Source: Thioclava arctica (GTDB taxonomy: Bacteria; Pseudomonadota; Alphaproteobacteria; Rhodobacterales; Rhodobacteraceae). Taken from it: 64,000 bases of DNA. The notes beneath the pieces are model-generated. The model worked only from the letters and a program-made list of their open reading frames with translations, was not told the origin of the DNA and did not search any database. The translations under genes were made by a program, and so were the position numbers. The stretch covers positions 62,001 to 126,000 of the forward strand of contig NZ_JBFRYC010000005.1 in assembly GCF_040892615.1 (NCBI RefSeq), read 5' to 3'. Positions 50,043-57,538 of the stretch are shown one piece after another. Position 1 is the first letter of the stretch; every line of letters begins with the position of its first letter.

Positions 50043-50369
50043 ATGCGCATGGGGTGGACAGGTCAGCAGAACGGATCGGCGGCGCCTTTGGGGCGCGCGA
50101 TGGCTGTGCTGGCCTTGCCGCTGGCTGTTTCGGCCTGCGCCCCTGTCACCGTCGAGACCGCAGAACGCCAGTGCTATACGCAATATGCTTCTTCGGCGCC
50201 GATCAGCGGCGAGGGGCGCATGGGGGCCACCACTGACGGTGCCTACACGAAGATGAAACTTCAGCTCAATCTTGGCGCGACGGTTCAGGGCGATGCCTCG
50301 GCCGCCTATGACGCCTGTGTCTATCGCAAATCCGGCCGTATGCCCACGCGGCCGCTCTATTCGTATTGA
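50043..50369 (+). CDS. Small predicted lipoprotein between sdhA and sdhB (108 aa)
   Basis: The signal region runs to a lipobox-like AVSAC at residue 32. ATG 50043 and ATG 50049 (better spaced from AGGGG) are both possible starts, and ATG 50100 would give a minimal signal. The mature part is about 75 residues with cysteines in RQCYTQY and DACVYRK, and strands such as YTKMKLQLNLGATVQGD. It lies 3 bp after the previous small gene and 19 bp before sdhB. No family recognised. Confidence 0.75.
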   Translation: MRMGWTGQQNGSAAPLGRAMAVLALPLAVSACAPVTVETAERQCYTQYASSAPISGEGRMGATTDGAYTKMKLQLNLGATVQGDASAAYDACVYRKSGRMPTRPLYSY

Positions 50370-50388
50370 CGGAAAAAGGGGGACCGAA

Positions 50389-51165
50389 ATGGTTCAGTTC
50401 ACGCTTCCGAAGAATTCTAAAATCCGCGTCGGCAAGACTTGGCCGAAGCCGGATGGCAAGACTATCCGCAAATTCCAGATTTATCGCTGGGACCCCGATA
50501 CCGGGGAAAACCCGCGTCTGGATACCTATTTCCTAGACATGGACAAATGCGGTCCGATGGTTCTGGACGCGCTGATCAAGATCAAGAACGAGATCGATCC
50601 GACGCTGACCTTCCGTCGGTCTTGCCGCGAGGGGATTTGCGGGTCCTGTGCGATGAATATCGGCGGCATCAACACGCTGGCCTGTATTTACGGGCTGGAT
50701 GAGGTGAAGGGCGACGTCAAAATCTACCCGCTGCCGCATATGCCAGTGGTCAAGGATTTGATCCCCGATCTGACGATGTTCTATGCGCAGCATGCCTCGA
50801 TCATGCCGTGGCTGGAAACCAAGACCAACCGTCCCGAAAAGGAATGGCGTCAGTCGATCGAAGATCGCAAGAAGCTTGATGGTCTGTATGAATGCGTGAT
50901 GTGCGCGTCCTGCTCGACCTCGTGCCCGAGCTACTGGTGGAATGGCGACAAGTATCTTGGCCCGGCAGCGCTGCTGCATGCCTATCGTTGGATCATCGAC
51001 TCGCGCGATGAAGCCACCGCCGAGCGCCTTGATCAGCTTGAAGACCCCTTCAAACTGTATCGGTGCCACACCATCATGAACTGCACCAAGACCTGCCCGA
51101 AGGGCCTGAACCCGGCGAAATCGATTGCCGAGATCAAAAAGATGATGGTTAGCCGCACGGTTTGA
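50389..51165 (+). CDS. sdhB: Succinate dehydrogenase iron-sulfur subunit
   Basis: SdhB carries electrons from FAD to quinone through three clusters. In the 258 residues: [2Fe-2S] ligands C79, C84, C87 and C99; [4Fe-4S] and [3Fe-4S] ligands among C169, C172, C175, C179, C226, C232 and C236. The quinone-site Trp is in CPSYWWNG. ATG 50389 follows a GGGGG-rich site. A longer frame upstream overlaps the small lipoprotein gene and is rejected. A terminator lies about 50 bp after its stop. Confidence 0.96.
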   Translation: MVQFTLPKNSKIRVGKTWPKPDGKTIRKFQIYRWDPDTGENPRLDTYFLDMDKCGPMVLDALIKIKNEIDPTLTFRRSCREGICGSCAMNIGGINTLACIYGLDEVKGDVKIYPLPHMPVVKDLIPDLTMFYAQHASIMPWLETKTNRPEKEWRQSIEDRKKLDGLYECVMCASCSTSCPSYWWNGDKYLGPAALLHAYRWIIDSRDEATAERLDQLEDPFKLYRCHTIMNCTKTCPKGLNPAKSIAEIKKMMVSRTV

Positions 51166-51217
51166 TCGCGACCCCATATCGGGGGGTGGCATCTGCCGGT
51201 CCCAAAGACTGGCTAAG

Positions 51218-51240
51218 GGGCGGCGAAAGCTGCCCTTTTT
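51218..51240 (+). terminator. Rho-independent terminator of the sdh operon
   Basis: Stem GGGCGGC/GCTGCCC (one G-T pair) with a GAAA tetraloop, followed by five T, 52 bp after the sdhB stop. Confidence 0.8.
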
Positions 51241-51353
51241 GCTGCGTTGCAGCAAGTGCATAGCGCGTTTGCAGCATTGGGCACTGTGCAGAGCCGAAAA
51301 CCCGCCTAAATTACTGCGCAGGGAGGAACTCGAAATCAAAAGAGAGAGTTCCC

Positions 51354-51530
51354 ATGGCGAGCATCGTAAACTTCCCTAAGGGCAAGCAAGTGGCGACGGA
51401 AGTCGAAGAAAACTTGGCTTATTATACGCCCGAAACCCGCAATCAGCCCACCAAAGCCGCACCCGTAGCGCGCGTTGCAACAGGCCTCGAGGCACTGGAC
51501 CTGATGTATGAGTATTACAGCGCCGCGTGA
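51354..51530 (+). CDS. 58-residue small protein of unknown function
   Basis: An ATG at 51354 opens a 58-codon frame ending in TGA at 51530. The protein begins MASIVNFPKGKQVA and ends LDLMYEYYSAA. It is soluble, with no membrane segment or cysteine. The middle (YYTPETRNQPTKAAP) looks disordered and the end amphipathic. A GAGAGAG lies near the start, and the gene stands alone between the sdh terminator and the convergent ArsR gene, with about 110 bp of its own upstream DNA. The codon use resembles neighbouring genes. I do not recognise it, but it looks like a genuine small gene. Confidence 0.6.
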   Translation: MASIVNFPKGKQVATEVEENLAYYTPETRNQPTKAAPVARVATGLEALDLMYEYYSAA

Positions 51531-51555
51531 GCGGCCCGCAGATCGCCCGCGTTTT

Positions 51556-51948
51556 CTATCGTGGCGAACCTGACCCCGGCATCGCGTCCGGGGTCTCTTT
51601 TTGTGCGCGGCTATCCGCGCTCAATTCGGTTTCCAAGAACCGCTCGAACGCGTCAAAATCCAACGGCTCGAACTGGCCAAACCCTTGAATCCAAGTGATC
51701 GCCTCTTGCATGGACAGCGGTTCGAGCTTGCACCATTTCACGCGCCCGCGCTTTTCCTGCGATATCAGCCCGGCCTCTGCCAGAATGCCCAGATGTTTTG
51801 AGATCGCCGCCAGCGACATCGCGAAGGGCTCGGCAACATCGGTCACCGCCATGTCGTCTTCGAGCAGCATCGTCAAAATGGCCCGCCGCGTCGGGTCGGA
51901 CAGGGCGGCGAAAATCGCGTCGAGTGAGGGGCGGGGCGGCGACATCAT
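51556..51948 (-). CDS. ArsR/SmtB family transcriptional regulator
   Basis: A 130-residue winged-helix repressor. The core is LSDPTRRAILTMLLEDDMAVTD (in two parts) followed by the recognition helix SLAAISKHLGILAEAGLI and the wing QEKRGRVKWCKLEP. There is one cysteine and no obvious metal site, so it fits the non-metal ArsR group that senses other signals. The family often pairs with SRPBCC (AHSA1) proteins, but none is next to it. A perfect 14 bp palindrome lies upstream, probably its own operator. It diverges from the atp operon. Confidence 0.88.
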   Translation of the reverse strand: MMSPPRPSLDAIFAALSDPTRRAILTMLLEDDMAVTDVAEPFAMSLAAISKHLGILAEAGLISQEKRGRVKWCKLEPLSMQEAITWIQGFGQFEPLDFDAFERFLETELSADSRAQKETPDAMPGSGSPR

Positions 51949-51980
51949 GCACGTGTGATGGCGCGCCTTGGTGAAAACGT

Positions 51981-51994
51981 CAACCGATCGGTTG
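51981..51994. promoter_or_regulatory. Candidate ArsR operator
   Basis: CAACCGATCGGTTG is a perfect 14 bp palindrome starting 33 bp upstream of the ArsR ATG, in the gap facing the atp operon. Position and symmetry suggest autoregulation. Confidence 0.45.
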
Positions 51995-52107
51995 AATATG
52001 CTGATGCTCGCATTTCCGTGAAGATGGGTCGGGATAAATTTTCGCCGGTTTCTAAAAATGATTGAAATACAATACGTTGAATGTTCGCAAGCGAAGACTT
52101 AACGCGA

Positions 52108-52136
52108 TTGACTCAGGCGCGGGTGGCGTCTATCAA
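52108..52136 (+). promoter_or_regulatory. Sigma-70-type promoter of the F0 atp operon
   Basis: TTGACT (52108-52113), 17 bp spacer, TATCAA (52131-52136). This is close to the standard consensus with ideal spacing, and would start transcription about 20 bp before the atpI ATG at 52163. Confidence 0.55.
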
Positions 52137-52162
52137 ACTTGCAAGTTTAGCGGGGTCATTCC

Positions 52163-52531
52163 ATGTCCGATCTCCCCCCAGGCGAGCCCGATCCTAAGCG
52201 CCTTGCCGCGCTTGAGAAAAAGCTTGCCGCGGTGCGGAAGTCACAGGAGCCGCCCCCGCAAAGAGTCGATCATCACCTCAGTCAGGCCAATATGGCGTGG
52301 CGTATGGTGATCGAAATGGTTTCGGGGCTGGGTATCGGCTTCGGCATCGGATTGGGGCTGGATGCGCTGTTTGGCACGATGCCCATATTCATGGTGCTGT
52401 TTACGATGCTGGGCTTCGCGGCGGGCGTGAAGGTAATGTTGCGCTCGGCTAAAGAGATGAACGAAGACCGTGCTGCCGAGCAGGCTGAGACGCTATCGGT
52501 TGCTGATGAAGAGGATGACAGACGTGACTGA
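52163..52531 (+). CDS. atpI: ATP synthase accessory protein AtpI
   Basis: AtpI is a small membrane protein that assists c-ring assembly or Mg2+ uptake and is typically encoded ahead of the F0 genes. The 122 residues have a charged N terminus, two membrane helices (MVIEMVSGLGIGFGIGLGLDALF; MPIFMVLFTMLGFAAGVKVM, each about 20 residues), and an acidic C-terminal tail (EEDDRRD). Its end overlaps atpB by 17 bp. Confidence 0.9.
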   Translation: MSDLPPGEPDPKRLAALEKKLAAVRKSQEPPPQRVDHHLSQANMAWRMVIEMVSGLGIGFGIGLGLDALFGTMPIFMVLFTMLGFAAGVKVMLRSAKEMNEDRAAEQAETLSVADEEDDRRD

Positions 52532-53300
52532 TGTGCCGCAGGATGTCCGTAATGAGTTGGTGTTTCACCCGATGGATCAGTTCATCGTCAAGCCGCTCTT
52601 TGGCGATGGTCCCGTGCATTGGTACACGCCCACCAACGTGACGCTTTGGCTTGCGATCTGCGTTGCGGCGATCTTCTTCATGATGGTGATCGGCACGCGT
52701 GGTCGCGCCGTGATCCCGAGCCGTGCGCAGTCGATTGCAGAGCTGGCCTACGGTTTCATCCACAAGATGGTCGAAGATGTCGCTGGTAAGGATGGGCTGA
52801 AGTTCTTCCCCTATATCTTCACTCTGTTCATGTTCATCGTGTTCTCGAACTTCCTTGGCCTGCTGCCGCGCGCCTTCACCACCACTTCGCATATCGCCGT
52901 GACCGGCGTGCTGGCGCTGCTGGTTTTCGTGACGGTCACCGTGGTTGGCTTTGTCAAGAACGGGGCGGGTTTCCTGGGGCTGTTCTGGGTGTCCTCGGCA
53001 CCGTTGGCGCTGCGTCCGATCCTCGCGCTGATCGAGGTGATTTCCTACTTCGTGCGCCCCGTAAGCCATTCCATTCGTCTTGCGGGCAACATGATGGCGG
53101 GACACGCCGTGATGAAAGTGTTCGCTGCCTTCGCGCCGCTGATCCTGTTCTCGGGTGTCGGCATCGCGGTGACCCCGCTGTCGATCATCGCGATTGCCGC
53201 GATGTACGGGCTCGAAGTGCTCGTGGCCTTTATCCAGGCCTATGTCTTTACGATCCTGACCTGCGTCTATCTCAAAGACGCGCTTCACCCGGCACACTGA
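52515..53300 (+). CDS. atpB: F0F1 ATP synthase subunit a
   Basis: Subunit a forms the proton half-channels beside the c-ring. The 261-residue form starts at ATG 52515 (MTDVTDVPQDV). ATG 52506 is an alternative. The essential arginine is R188 in SHSIRLAGNMMAGH. The FSNFLGLLPRAFTTTSH segment and the C-terminal helix (VAFIQAYVFTILTCVYLKD) are as in the family. Order I-B-E-F'-F without F1 genes is normal for alphaproteobacteria, where F1 is encoded elsewhere. Confidence 0.93.
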   Translation: MTDVTDVPQDVRNELVFHPMDQFIVKPLFGDGPVHWYTPTNVTLWLAICVAAIFFMMVIGTRGRAVIPSRAQSIAELAYGFIHKMVEDVAGKDGLKFFPYIFTLFMFIVFSNFLGLLPRAFTTTSHIAVTGVLALLVFVTVTVVGFVKNGAGFLGLFWVSSAPLALRPILALIEVISYFVRPVSHSIRLAGNMMAGHAVMKVFAAFAPLILFSGVGIAVTPLSIIAIAAMYGLEVLVAFIQAYVFTILTCVYLKDALHPAH

Positions 53301-53364
53301 CCGGATTTGGGATCACAACGCTTCACTATCAATTAGCCAATTGCAACCTCAAGGAGTGACAATC

Positions 53365-53601
53365 ATGCAAGGCGATATCGTTCAAATGGGTGCTTACATC
53401 GGCGCGGGTCTGGCATGCATGGGCATGGGCGGCTCGGCCATCGGTGTGGGCAACGTGGCAGGCAACTTCCTGTCGGGCGCTCTGCGCAACCCCTCGGCCG
53501 CCGCTGGCCAAACCGCGACGCTGTTCATCGGCATCGCATTCGCAGAAGCACTGGGGATCTTCTCGTTCCTCGTCGCTCTGCTGCTGATGTTCGCCGTCTG
53601 A
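53365..53601 (+). CDS. atpE: F0F1 ATP synthase subunit c
   Basis: The 78-residue c subunit forms the rotor ring. Two helices are joined by the polar loop with R41-N42-P43. The proton-binding carboxylate is E61 (AFAEALGIF). The first helix has the glycine-rich pattern GAGLACMGMGGSAIGVG. The ATG 53365 lies 9 bp after AAGGAG. An upstream in-frame TTG is not used. The gap before atpB (about 64 bp) and the strong site allow the high synthesis rate needed for this subunit. Confidence 0.95.
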   Translation: MQGDIVQMGAYIGAGLACMGMGGSAIGVGNVAGNFLSGALRNPSAAAGQTATLFIGIAFAEALGIFSFLVALLLMFAV

Positions 53602-53692
53602 TCCGGCACTCTTTTCCTTGAGGCGGGTGGGCTCATCCGGGGCCCATCCCGTGACCTTTCAGGGAAACCGTGTAGCAGGGTCGAGGAACGAC

Positions 53693-54262
53693 ATGGCAAG
53701 CGAAACGCACGACATGGCGAGCGCAGCCGCAAGCGGGCTGCCGGGCGCCGAGCCTATGCATACTGCCGATGCCGGTGGTATGCCGCAGCTTGATTTCGGG
53801 AGCTTCCCGAACCAGATTTTCTGGCTTCTGGTTGCCCTTGCGGTGATCTATTGGTTGCTGTCGCGCATTGCGCTGCCCCGCATCGCGGGCGTGCTGGGCG
53901 ATCGTCAAGGTGCGATCGCAGGCGACATCGCCGCTGCCGAAGATTTCAAGCGCAAAGCCGAAGAAGCTGAAGCCGCCTATGAAAAGGCACTGGCCGAAGC
54001 GCGCGCAAATGCGCAAAAGATTGCTGGCGAAACCAAAGCCGAAATCCAGAAGGATCTGGATGCGGCGATCGTCAAGGCCGATGCCGAGATTGCTGCGCGG
54101 GCTGCAGAGTCGTCCAAGCGCATCATGGACATTCGGGATGGCGCACTGGCTGCAATTGATGCGGTCGCCAAGGATACGGCGGGCGAGATCGTTGCGGCAC
54201 TGGGCGGCAAGGCTGACACGAGCGCTGTCAATGGCGCGGTCGATGCGCGGATGAAAGGGTAA
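53693..54262 (+). CDS. atpG: F0F1 ATP synthase subunit b' (second b-type stator)
   Basis: This is one of two b-type stator subunits typical of photosynthetic bacteria and their alphaproteobacterial relatives. The 189 residues have an N-terminal polar extension, one membrane helix (NQIFWLLVALAVIYWLLSRI), and a long charged coiled coil rich in Ala, Lys and Glu. ATG 53693 follows GAGGAAC. The in-frame region upstream to 53618 is rejected. The next gene, b, starts 1 bp after its stop. Confidence 0.9.
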   Translation: MASETHDMASAAASGLPGAEPMHTADAGGMPQLDFGSFPNQIFWLLVALAVIYWLLSRIALPRIAGVLGDRQGAIAGDIAAAEDFKRKAEEAEAAYEKALAEARANAQKIAGETKAEIQKDLDAAIVKADAEIAARAAESSKRIMDIRDGALAAIDAVAKDTAGEIVAALGGKADTSAVNGAVDARMKG

Positions 54263-54263
54263 G

Positions 54264-54821
54264 ATGATGAAAAAACTTTCGCTTCTCTTCCTGATCGCCG
54301 CGCAGCCCGCTTTTGCGGCAACCGGCCCGTTCTTTTCGATCTGGAACACCAACTTCATCGTGATGCTCGCCTTCCTGCTCTTCGTGGGACTGGTGATCTA
54401 CGCGAAGGTTCCGGGAACGCTGGGCAAGATGCTGGACAAGCGGTCCGGCAATATCCGCTCGGACCTCGAAGAGGCTCGCCGTCTGCGCGAAGAGGCGCAA
54501 TCGGTGCTGGCCAGCTACGAGCGCAAGGCGCGCGAAGTGCAGACGCAAGCCGACAAGATCGTGGCGGCTGCCAAGCGTGACGCTGAAGTCGCCGCTGAAA
54601 AGGCCAAAGAAGATCTGCAAGTGTCGATTGCCCGTCGTCTGAAGGCGGCTGACGAACATATCGCCTCTGCAGAAGCCCAAGCGCTGCGTGACGTCAAACA
54701 CCGGGCCGTGGCCGTGGCTGTTGCGGCTGCGGGGGATGTGCTGTCCAAGCAGTTCACCGCCAAGGATCGTGCCGCGCTGATCGACTCCTCGCTGGGCGAG
54801 GTCGAAAGCCTCTTCAACTAA
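54264..54821 (+). CDS. atpF: F0F1 ATP synthase subunit b
   Basis: The 185-residue b subunit has an N-terminal signal-like hydrophobic stretch (MMKKLSLLFLIAAQPAFA) and then the membrane anchor (NTNFIVMLAFLLFVGLVIYAKV), so it may be a processed form as in related bacteria. It is followed by the coiled-coil stator (SDLEEARRLREEAQSVLASY) and the F1-contact end. It is the last gene of the operon. A strong terminator follows. Confidence 0.92.
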   Translation: MMKKLSLLFLIAAQPAFAATGPFFSIWNTNFIVMLAFLLFVGLVIYAKVPGTLGKMLDKRSGNIRSDLEEARRLREEAQSVLASYERKAREVQTQADKIVAAAKRDAEVAAEKAKEDLQVSIARRLKAADEHIASAEAQALRDVKHRAVAVAVAAAGDVLSKQFTAKDRAALIDSSLGEVESLFN

Positions 54822-54846
54822 GCTGGCGATTTGGCGCTAAACAATA

Positions 54847-54871
54847 AACCCCGGTCCAAGTGGCCGGGGTT
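54847..54871 (+). terminator. Rho-independent terminator of the atp operon
   Basis: 8 bp stem AACCCCGG/CCGGGGTT with a 9-base loop and a short T-rich tail (TTTCTCT), 25 bp after the atpF stop and before the convergent GntR gene. Confidence 0.75.
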
Positions 54872-54900
54872 TCTCTATGCCTATTCACGCGCGGTGAGCG

Positions 54901-55668
54901 CTAGCGCTCGTCGTTATGTGACAGGCGTAATAGGGCAGTGGCCTCATTGCGCTCGGCGCGGCGTATTACTGACATCTCGTGATCGACGAAATCCATATGC
55001 CCCGCCACCGCCGCGCGCGCCGCAACGGGGTCGCGCTCTTGCAAGGCTGCGTTCATTGCGCGGTGCTGATCAAGCAAGCGCACCCGAGTCGTGCGATTGC
55101 GAAACATGATCGCGCGATTGTAGAAAACGCCTTCGGCCAGAAGATCGAACATTGCACGCATCATGTGGATCATGACCACGTTGTGGCTGGCCTCGATGAT
55201 GGCCATGTGAAACTGCGCATCAATCTGCGCTTCCTCGGCGGGATTGCGTTTGGCATGCGCGGCTTCCATCTGCGCAAACAACGTATCGACGACCTTCAAA
55301 TCGGTATCCGAGCCATAGGTTGCGGCGCGTTCGGCGGCCAGTCCCTCAAGGTCGCGCCGGAACGAAATGTAGTCAAACAGCGCTTGTTCATTGCTCGAAA
55401 ACAGCCGGATCAACGCGGGCGAAAAGGCCGAGCCCAGAACATCTGCGACAAAGATTCCAGAGCCCGCCTTTGTGCATAAAAGGCCGGATTTCTGCAACTC
55501 CGCCACCGCCTCACGCAAGCTTGGGCGCGACACACCAAAGCGCTCGGACAGTTCGCGTTCAGAGGGCAAGCGCTCTCCGGGGCGTAAAATCCCCTGCAAA
55601 ATGAGATCCTCGATCTGGCGCACGACCGCGCTAGCGAGCTTCTCCGATTCGATTTTTTTGAACGGCAT
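54901..55668 (-). CDS. GntR family (FadR subfamily) transcriptional regulator
   Basis: A 255-residue regulator. The N-terminal winged helix reads LILQGILRPGERLPSERELSERFGVSRPSLREAV in two overlapping family motifs. The FCD ligand domain has the metal-binding pattern with QFHMAIIEASHN, DQHRAMNAAL and AGHMDF. FadR-subfamily regulators of this type (LldR, PdhR, GlcC-like) sense carboxylic acids. The target operon is not adjacent, since the atp operon converges on it and the OmpA gene lies upstream. A candidate operator lies 14 bp before the start. Confidence 0.9.
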   Translation of the reverse strand: MPFKKIESEKLASAVVRQIEDLILQGILRPGERLPSERELSERFGVSRPSLREAVAELQKSGLLCTKAGSGIFVADVLGSAFSPALIRLFSSNEQALFDYISFRRDLEGLAAERAATYGSDTDLKVVDTLFAQMEAAHAKRNPAEEAQIDAQFHMAIIEASHNVVMIHMMRAMFDLLAEGVFYNRAIMFRNRTTRVRLLDQHRAMNAALQERDPVAARAAVAGHMDFVDHEMSVIRRAERNEATALLRLSHNDER

Positions 55669-55682
55669 GTCTCCTCCCGATT

Positions 55683-55699
55683 GGTCAAGATATATGACC
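55683..55699. promoter_or_regulatory. Candidate GntR autoregulatory operator
   Basis: GGTCA, seven bases, TGACC forms an inverted repeat centred about 23 bp upstream of the regulator ATG. The TGGTCA/TGACC half-sites resemble those bound by FadR-subfamily GntR proteins. Confidence 0.5.
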
Positions 55700-55720
55700 G
55701 CGCCCGGACTCAGACAATGT

Positions 55721-55744
55721 AAAAAAGGCCGGGTTTCCCCGGCC
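55721..55744 (-). terminator. Rho-independent terminator of the OmpA-family gene
   Basis: Read leftward: stem GGCCGGG/CCCGGCC with a GAAA loop, then six T, about 22 bp after the stop at 55767. Confidence 0.8.
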
Positions 55745-55766
55745 TCTTCGAACGCAAGTGGTCCGA

Positions 55767-56447
55767 TCAGTTGTTCGCGCGGATGATGAATTCGACCCGA
55801 CGGTTGGCCTGACGGCCCTCAGCGGTGAGGTTCGAGGCGATCGGTTCGCTTTCCCCGCGCCCGGTCGTGATCACGCGATTATACGGTACGCCGCCCGATT
55901 CAAGAATCGACGCAACCGAGCGCGCGCGCTCACGCGACAAGCGCATGTTATAAGCCGCATCGCCGGTGTTGTCAGTATGGCCAACGACCTCGACGGTGGT
56001 GTCGGGATAGCGGTTCAGACTGCCCGCGAGGGTGTACAGATCGCGCTGCAAATCGGGACGCACCGAAGCGCTGTCTGTCGCAAAGAGGACATCTTGCGGC
56101 ATCGTCACGATCAACTGGTTGCCCGAGCGTACGACGCTGACCCCATTGGTGGTCAGATCGCGACGCAGTTCTTGCGCCTGGCGGTCAAGTTGATTGCCGA
56201 TCGCACCGCCGATCAAGCCGCCGACAACCGCGCCCGCAGCCGCTTTGGCCAGCTTGTCATCGCCCCGCCGCGTCGCGCCGAATGCACCGCCCAACAGCGC
56301 ACCAGTGACCGCTCCGGCGTTGCGGTTGGCGTTCGGGTCTTGGTTGGGATTGCTTGTCTCGTTGTAGCCACTGGGCACACAGGCTGCCAACGCGATCGCC
56401 GCGATGGAGCTCAAAAGAATGGTTTTGGTCTTGAGGTAAATGGTCAT
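55767..56447 (-). CDS. OmpA family outer-membrane lipoprotein (Pal-like, glycine-zipper)
   Basis: The 226-residue protein starts at ATG 56447 (MTIYLKTKTILLSSIA). The lipobox LAAC follows a short signal. Next is a glycine-zipper region (GAVTGALLGGAFGATRRG and AAAGAVVGGLIGGAIGNQL), which may insert in or lie near the outer membrane. The C-terminal OmpA domain binds peptidoglycan: the TDNTGD and NMRLSRERARSVASIL segments carry the Asp and Arg that contact diaminopimelate. It resembles YiaD-type stabilisers of the cell envelope. It has its own strong terminator. Confidence 0.9.
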   Translation of the reverse strand: MTIYLKTKTILLSSIAAIALAACVPSGYNETSNPNQDPNANRNAGAVTGALLGGAFGATRRGDDKLAKAAAGAVVGGLIGGAIGNQLDRQAQELRRDLTTNGVSVVRSGNQLIVTMPQDVLFATDSASVRPDLQRDLYTLAGSLNRYPDTTVEVVGHTDNTGDAAYNMRLSRERARSVASILESGGVPYNRVITTGRGESEPIASNLTAEGRQANRRVEFIIRANN

Positions 56448-56610
56448 GATGCTCGTCAGCCTTGTTTTGCGCCCCATGCAGCAGGGCTTGGCTTTGATCT
56501 AATGCAGAAAATTTGAGCAGGTTCCATCACGATTTACGCGCGGGCAGATTTCCGCCCATCACAGTTCTGAAACTGGCCAGGCTCTGCCGATCAAGGCCCG
56601 ACGCCGTGGA

Positions 56611-57468
56611 TTATTGCGCGGCGTCGGCGCGCGCGGCCTCCCAGCCTAGCATCGCACGCTTGACGCCCAAGCCCCAGTGATAGCCGCCCAAGCCCCCGGA
56701 TTTGCGCAAAGCCCGATGGCAGGGGATGAGATATGAGATCGGATTGCGCCCCACCGCTGTGCCCACCGCGCGCGTGGCTTTGGGGTGACCGATCACGGTT
56801 GCAATATCGGAATATGTGGTGACATGGCCCGAGGGGATCGCCAAAAGCGCCTCCCAAACCTTGATCTGAAACGGTGCGCCGATCAGGGTCATGCGCGCCT
56901 CGCCGCGCCCCGAAAGGGCTGCTGTGACCCAAGCGGTAAGCGGCTTGGGATCGTGCACGAAATGTGCCGCCGGCCAGCGTTTGGCAAGGTCTTCCAAAGC
57001 GTCGCTCTCGCCCATCTCGGCGCAAAATCCCATGCCGCATAGGCCCTGCGACGTGCCCATCGCGATCAGCGGGCCGAATGCGCTGTCAAATCGACCCCAA
57101 TGGATCGTCACATCCGCACCGGCGCGCGCGAATTCCCCGGGCGTCATCGCCTCCCAACGCAAGATGAGATCATGTAGCCGCCCGGTGCCCGAAAGACCGG
57201 CGCGATCTGCCACCACATCAAGCGGCTGACGCGCCGCCAACAAGTCGCGCGCCAGATCAAGGCGCAGATATTGCTGATAGCGTTTGGGCGAGACCCCGAC
57301 CCAAGCCGAAAAGAGGCGCTGAAAATGCGCCGGGCTCATCGCAAGACGATCAGCCAGAACCTGCAAAGAAAGCATCTCACCCGCGCTTTCGGCGGCATCT
57401 ATTTCTTGCAGGGCGCGCGCGATCAGACGGTAGTGGTATCGTGCATCCAGGGAGGGGGCTTGGGTCAT
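56611..57468 (-). CDS. Ada/OGT-type methylated-DNA--protein-cysteine methyltransferase with AraC domain
   Basis: The 285-residue protein starts at ATG 57468 (MTQAPSLDARYHYRL). Residues about 10-115 form an AraC-type helix-turn-helix (LQVLADRLAMSPAHFQRLF). The C-terminal half is an O6-methylguanine methyltransferase with the acceptor C250 in IPCHRAL and the DNA-binding GHPKATRAVGTAVGRNP. The N-terminal zinc/phosphotriester domain of E. coli Ada is missing, so the sensor cysteine for methyl phosphotriesters is absent. The longer frame upstream is not family-like. Likely role: direct repair of O6-alkylguanine, perhaps with regulation of its own gene. Confidence 0.9.
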   Translation of the reverse strand: MTQAPSLDARYHYRLIARALQEIDAAESAGEMLSLQVLADRLAMSPAHFQRLFSAWVGVSPKRYQQYLRLDLARDLLAARQPLDVVADRAGLSGTGRLHDLILRWEAMTPGEFARAGADVTIHWGRFDSAFGPLIAMGTSQGLCGMGFCAEMGESDALEDLAKRWPAAHFVHDPKPLTAWVTAALSGRGEARMTLIGAPFQIKVWEALLAIPSGHVTTYSDIATVIGHPKATRAVGTAVGRNPISYLIPCHRALRKSGGLGGYHWGLGVKRAMLGWEAARADAAQ

Positions 57469-57538
57469 TGGCAGGGCCTTTCGATTGCCCGCCAGCTTAG
57501 CCAGAGCCGGGCAATCGTGCGACCCGAAAGCTGCGCAT

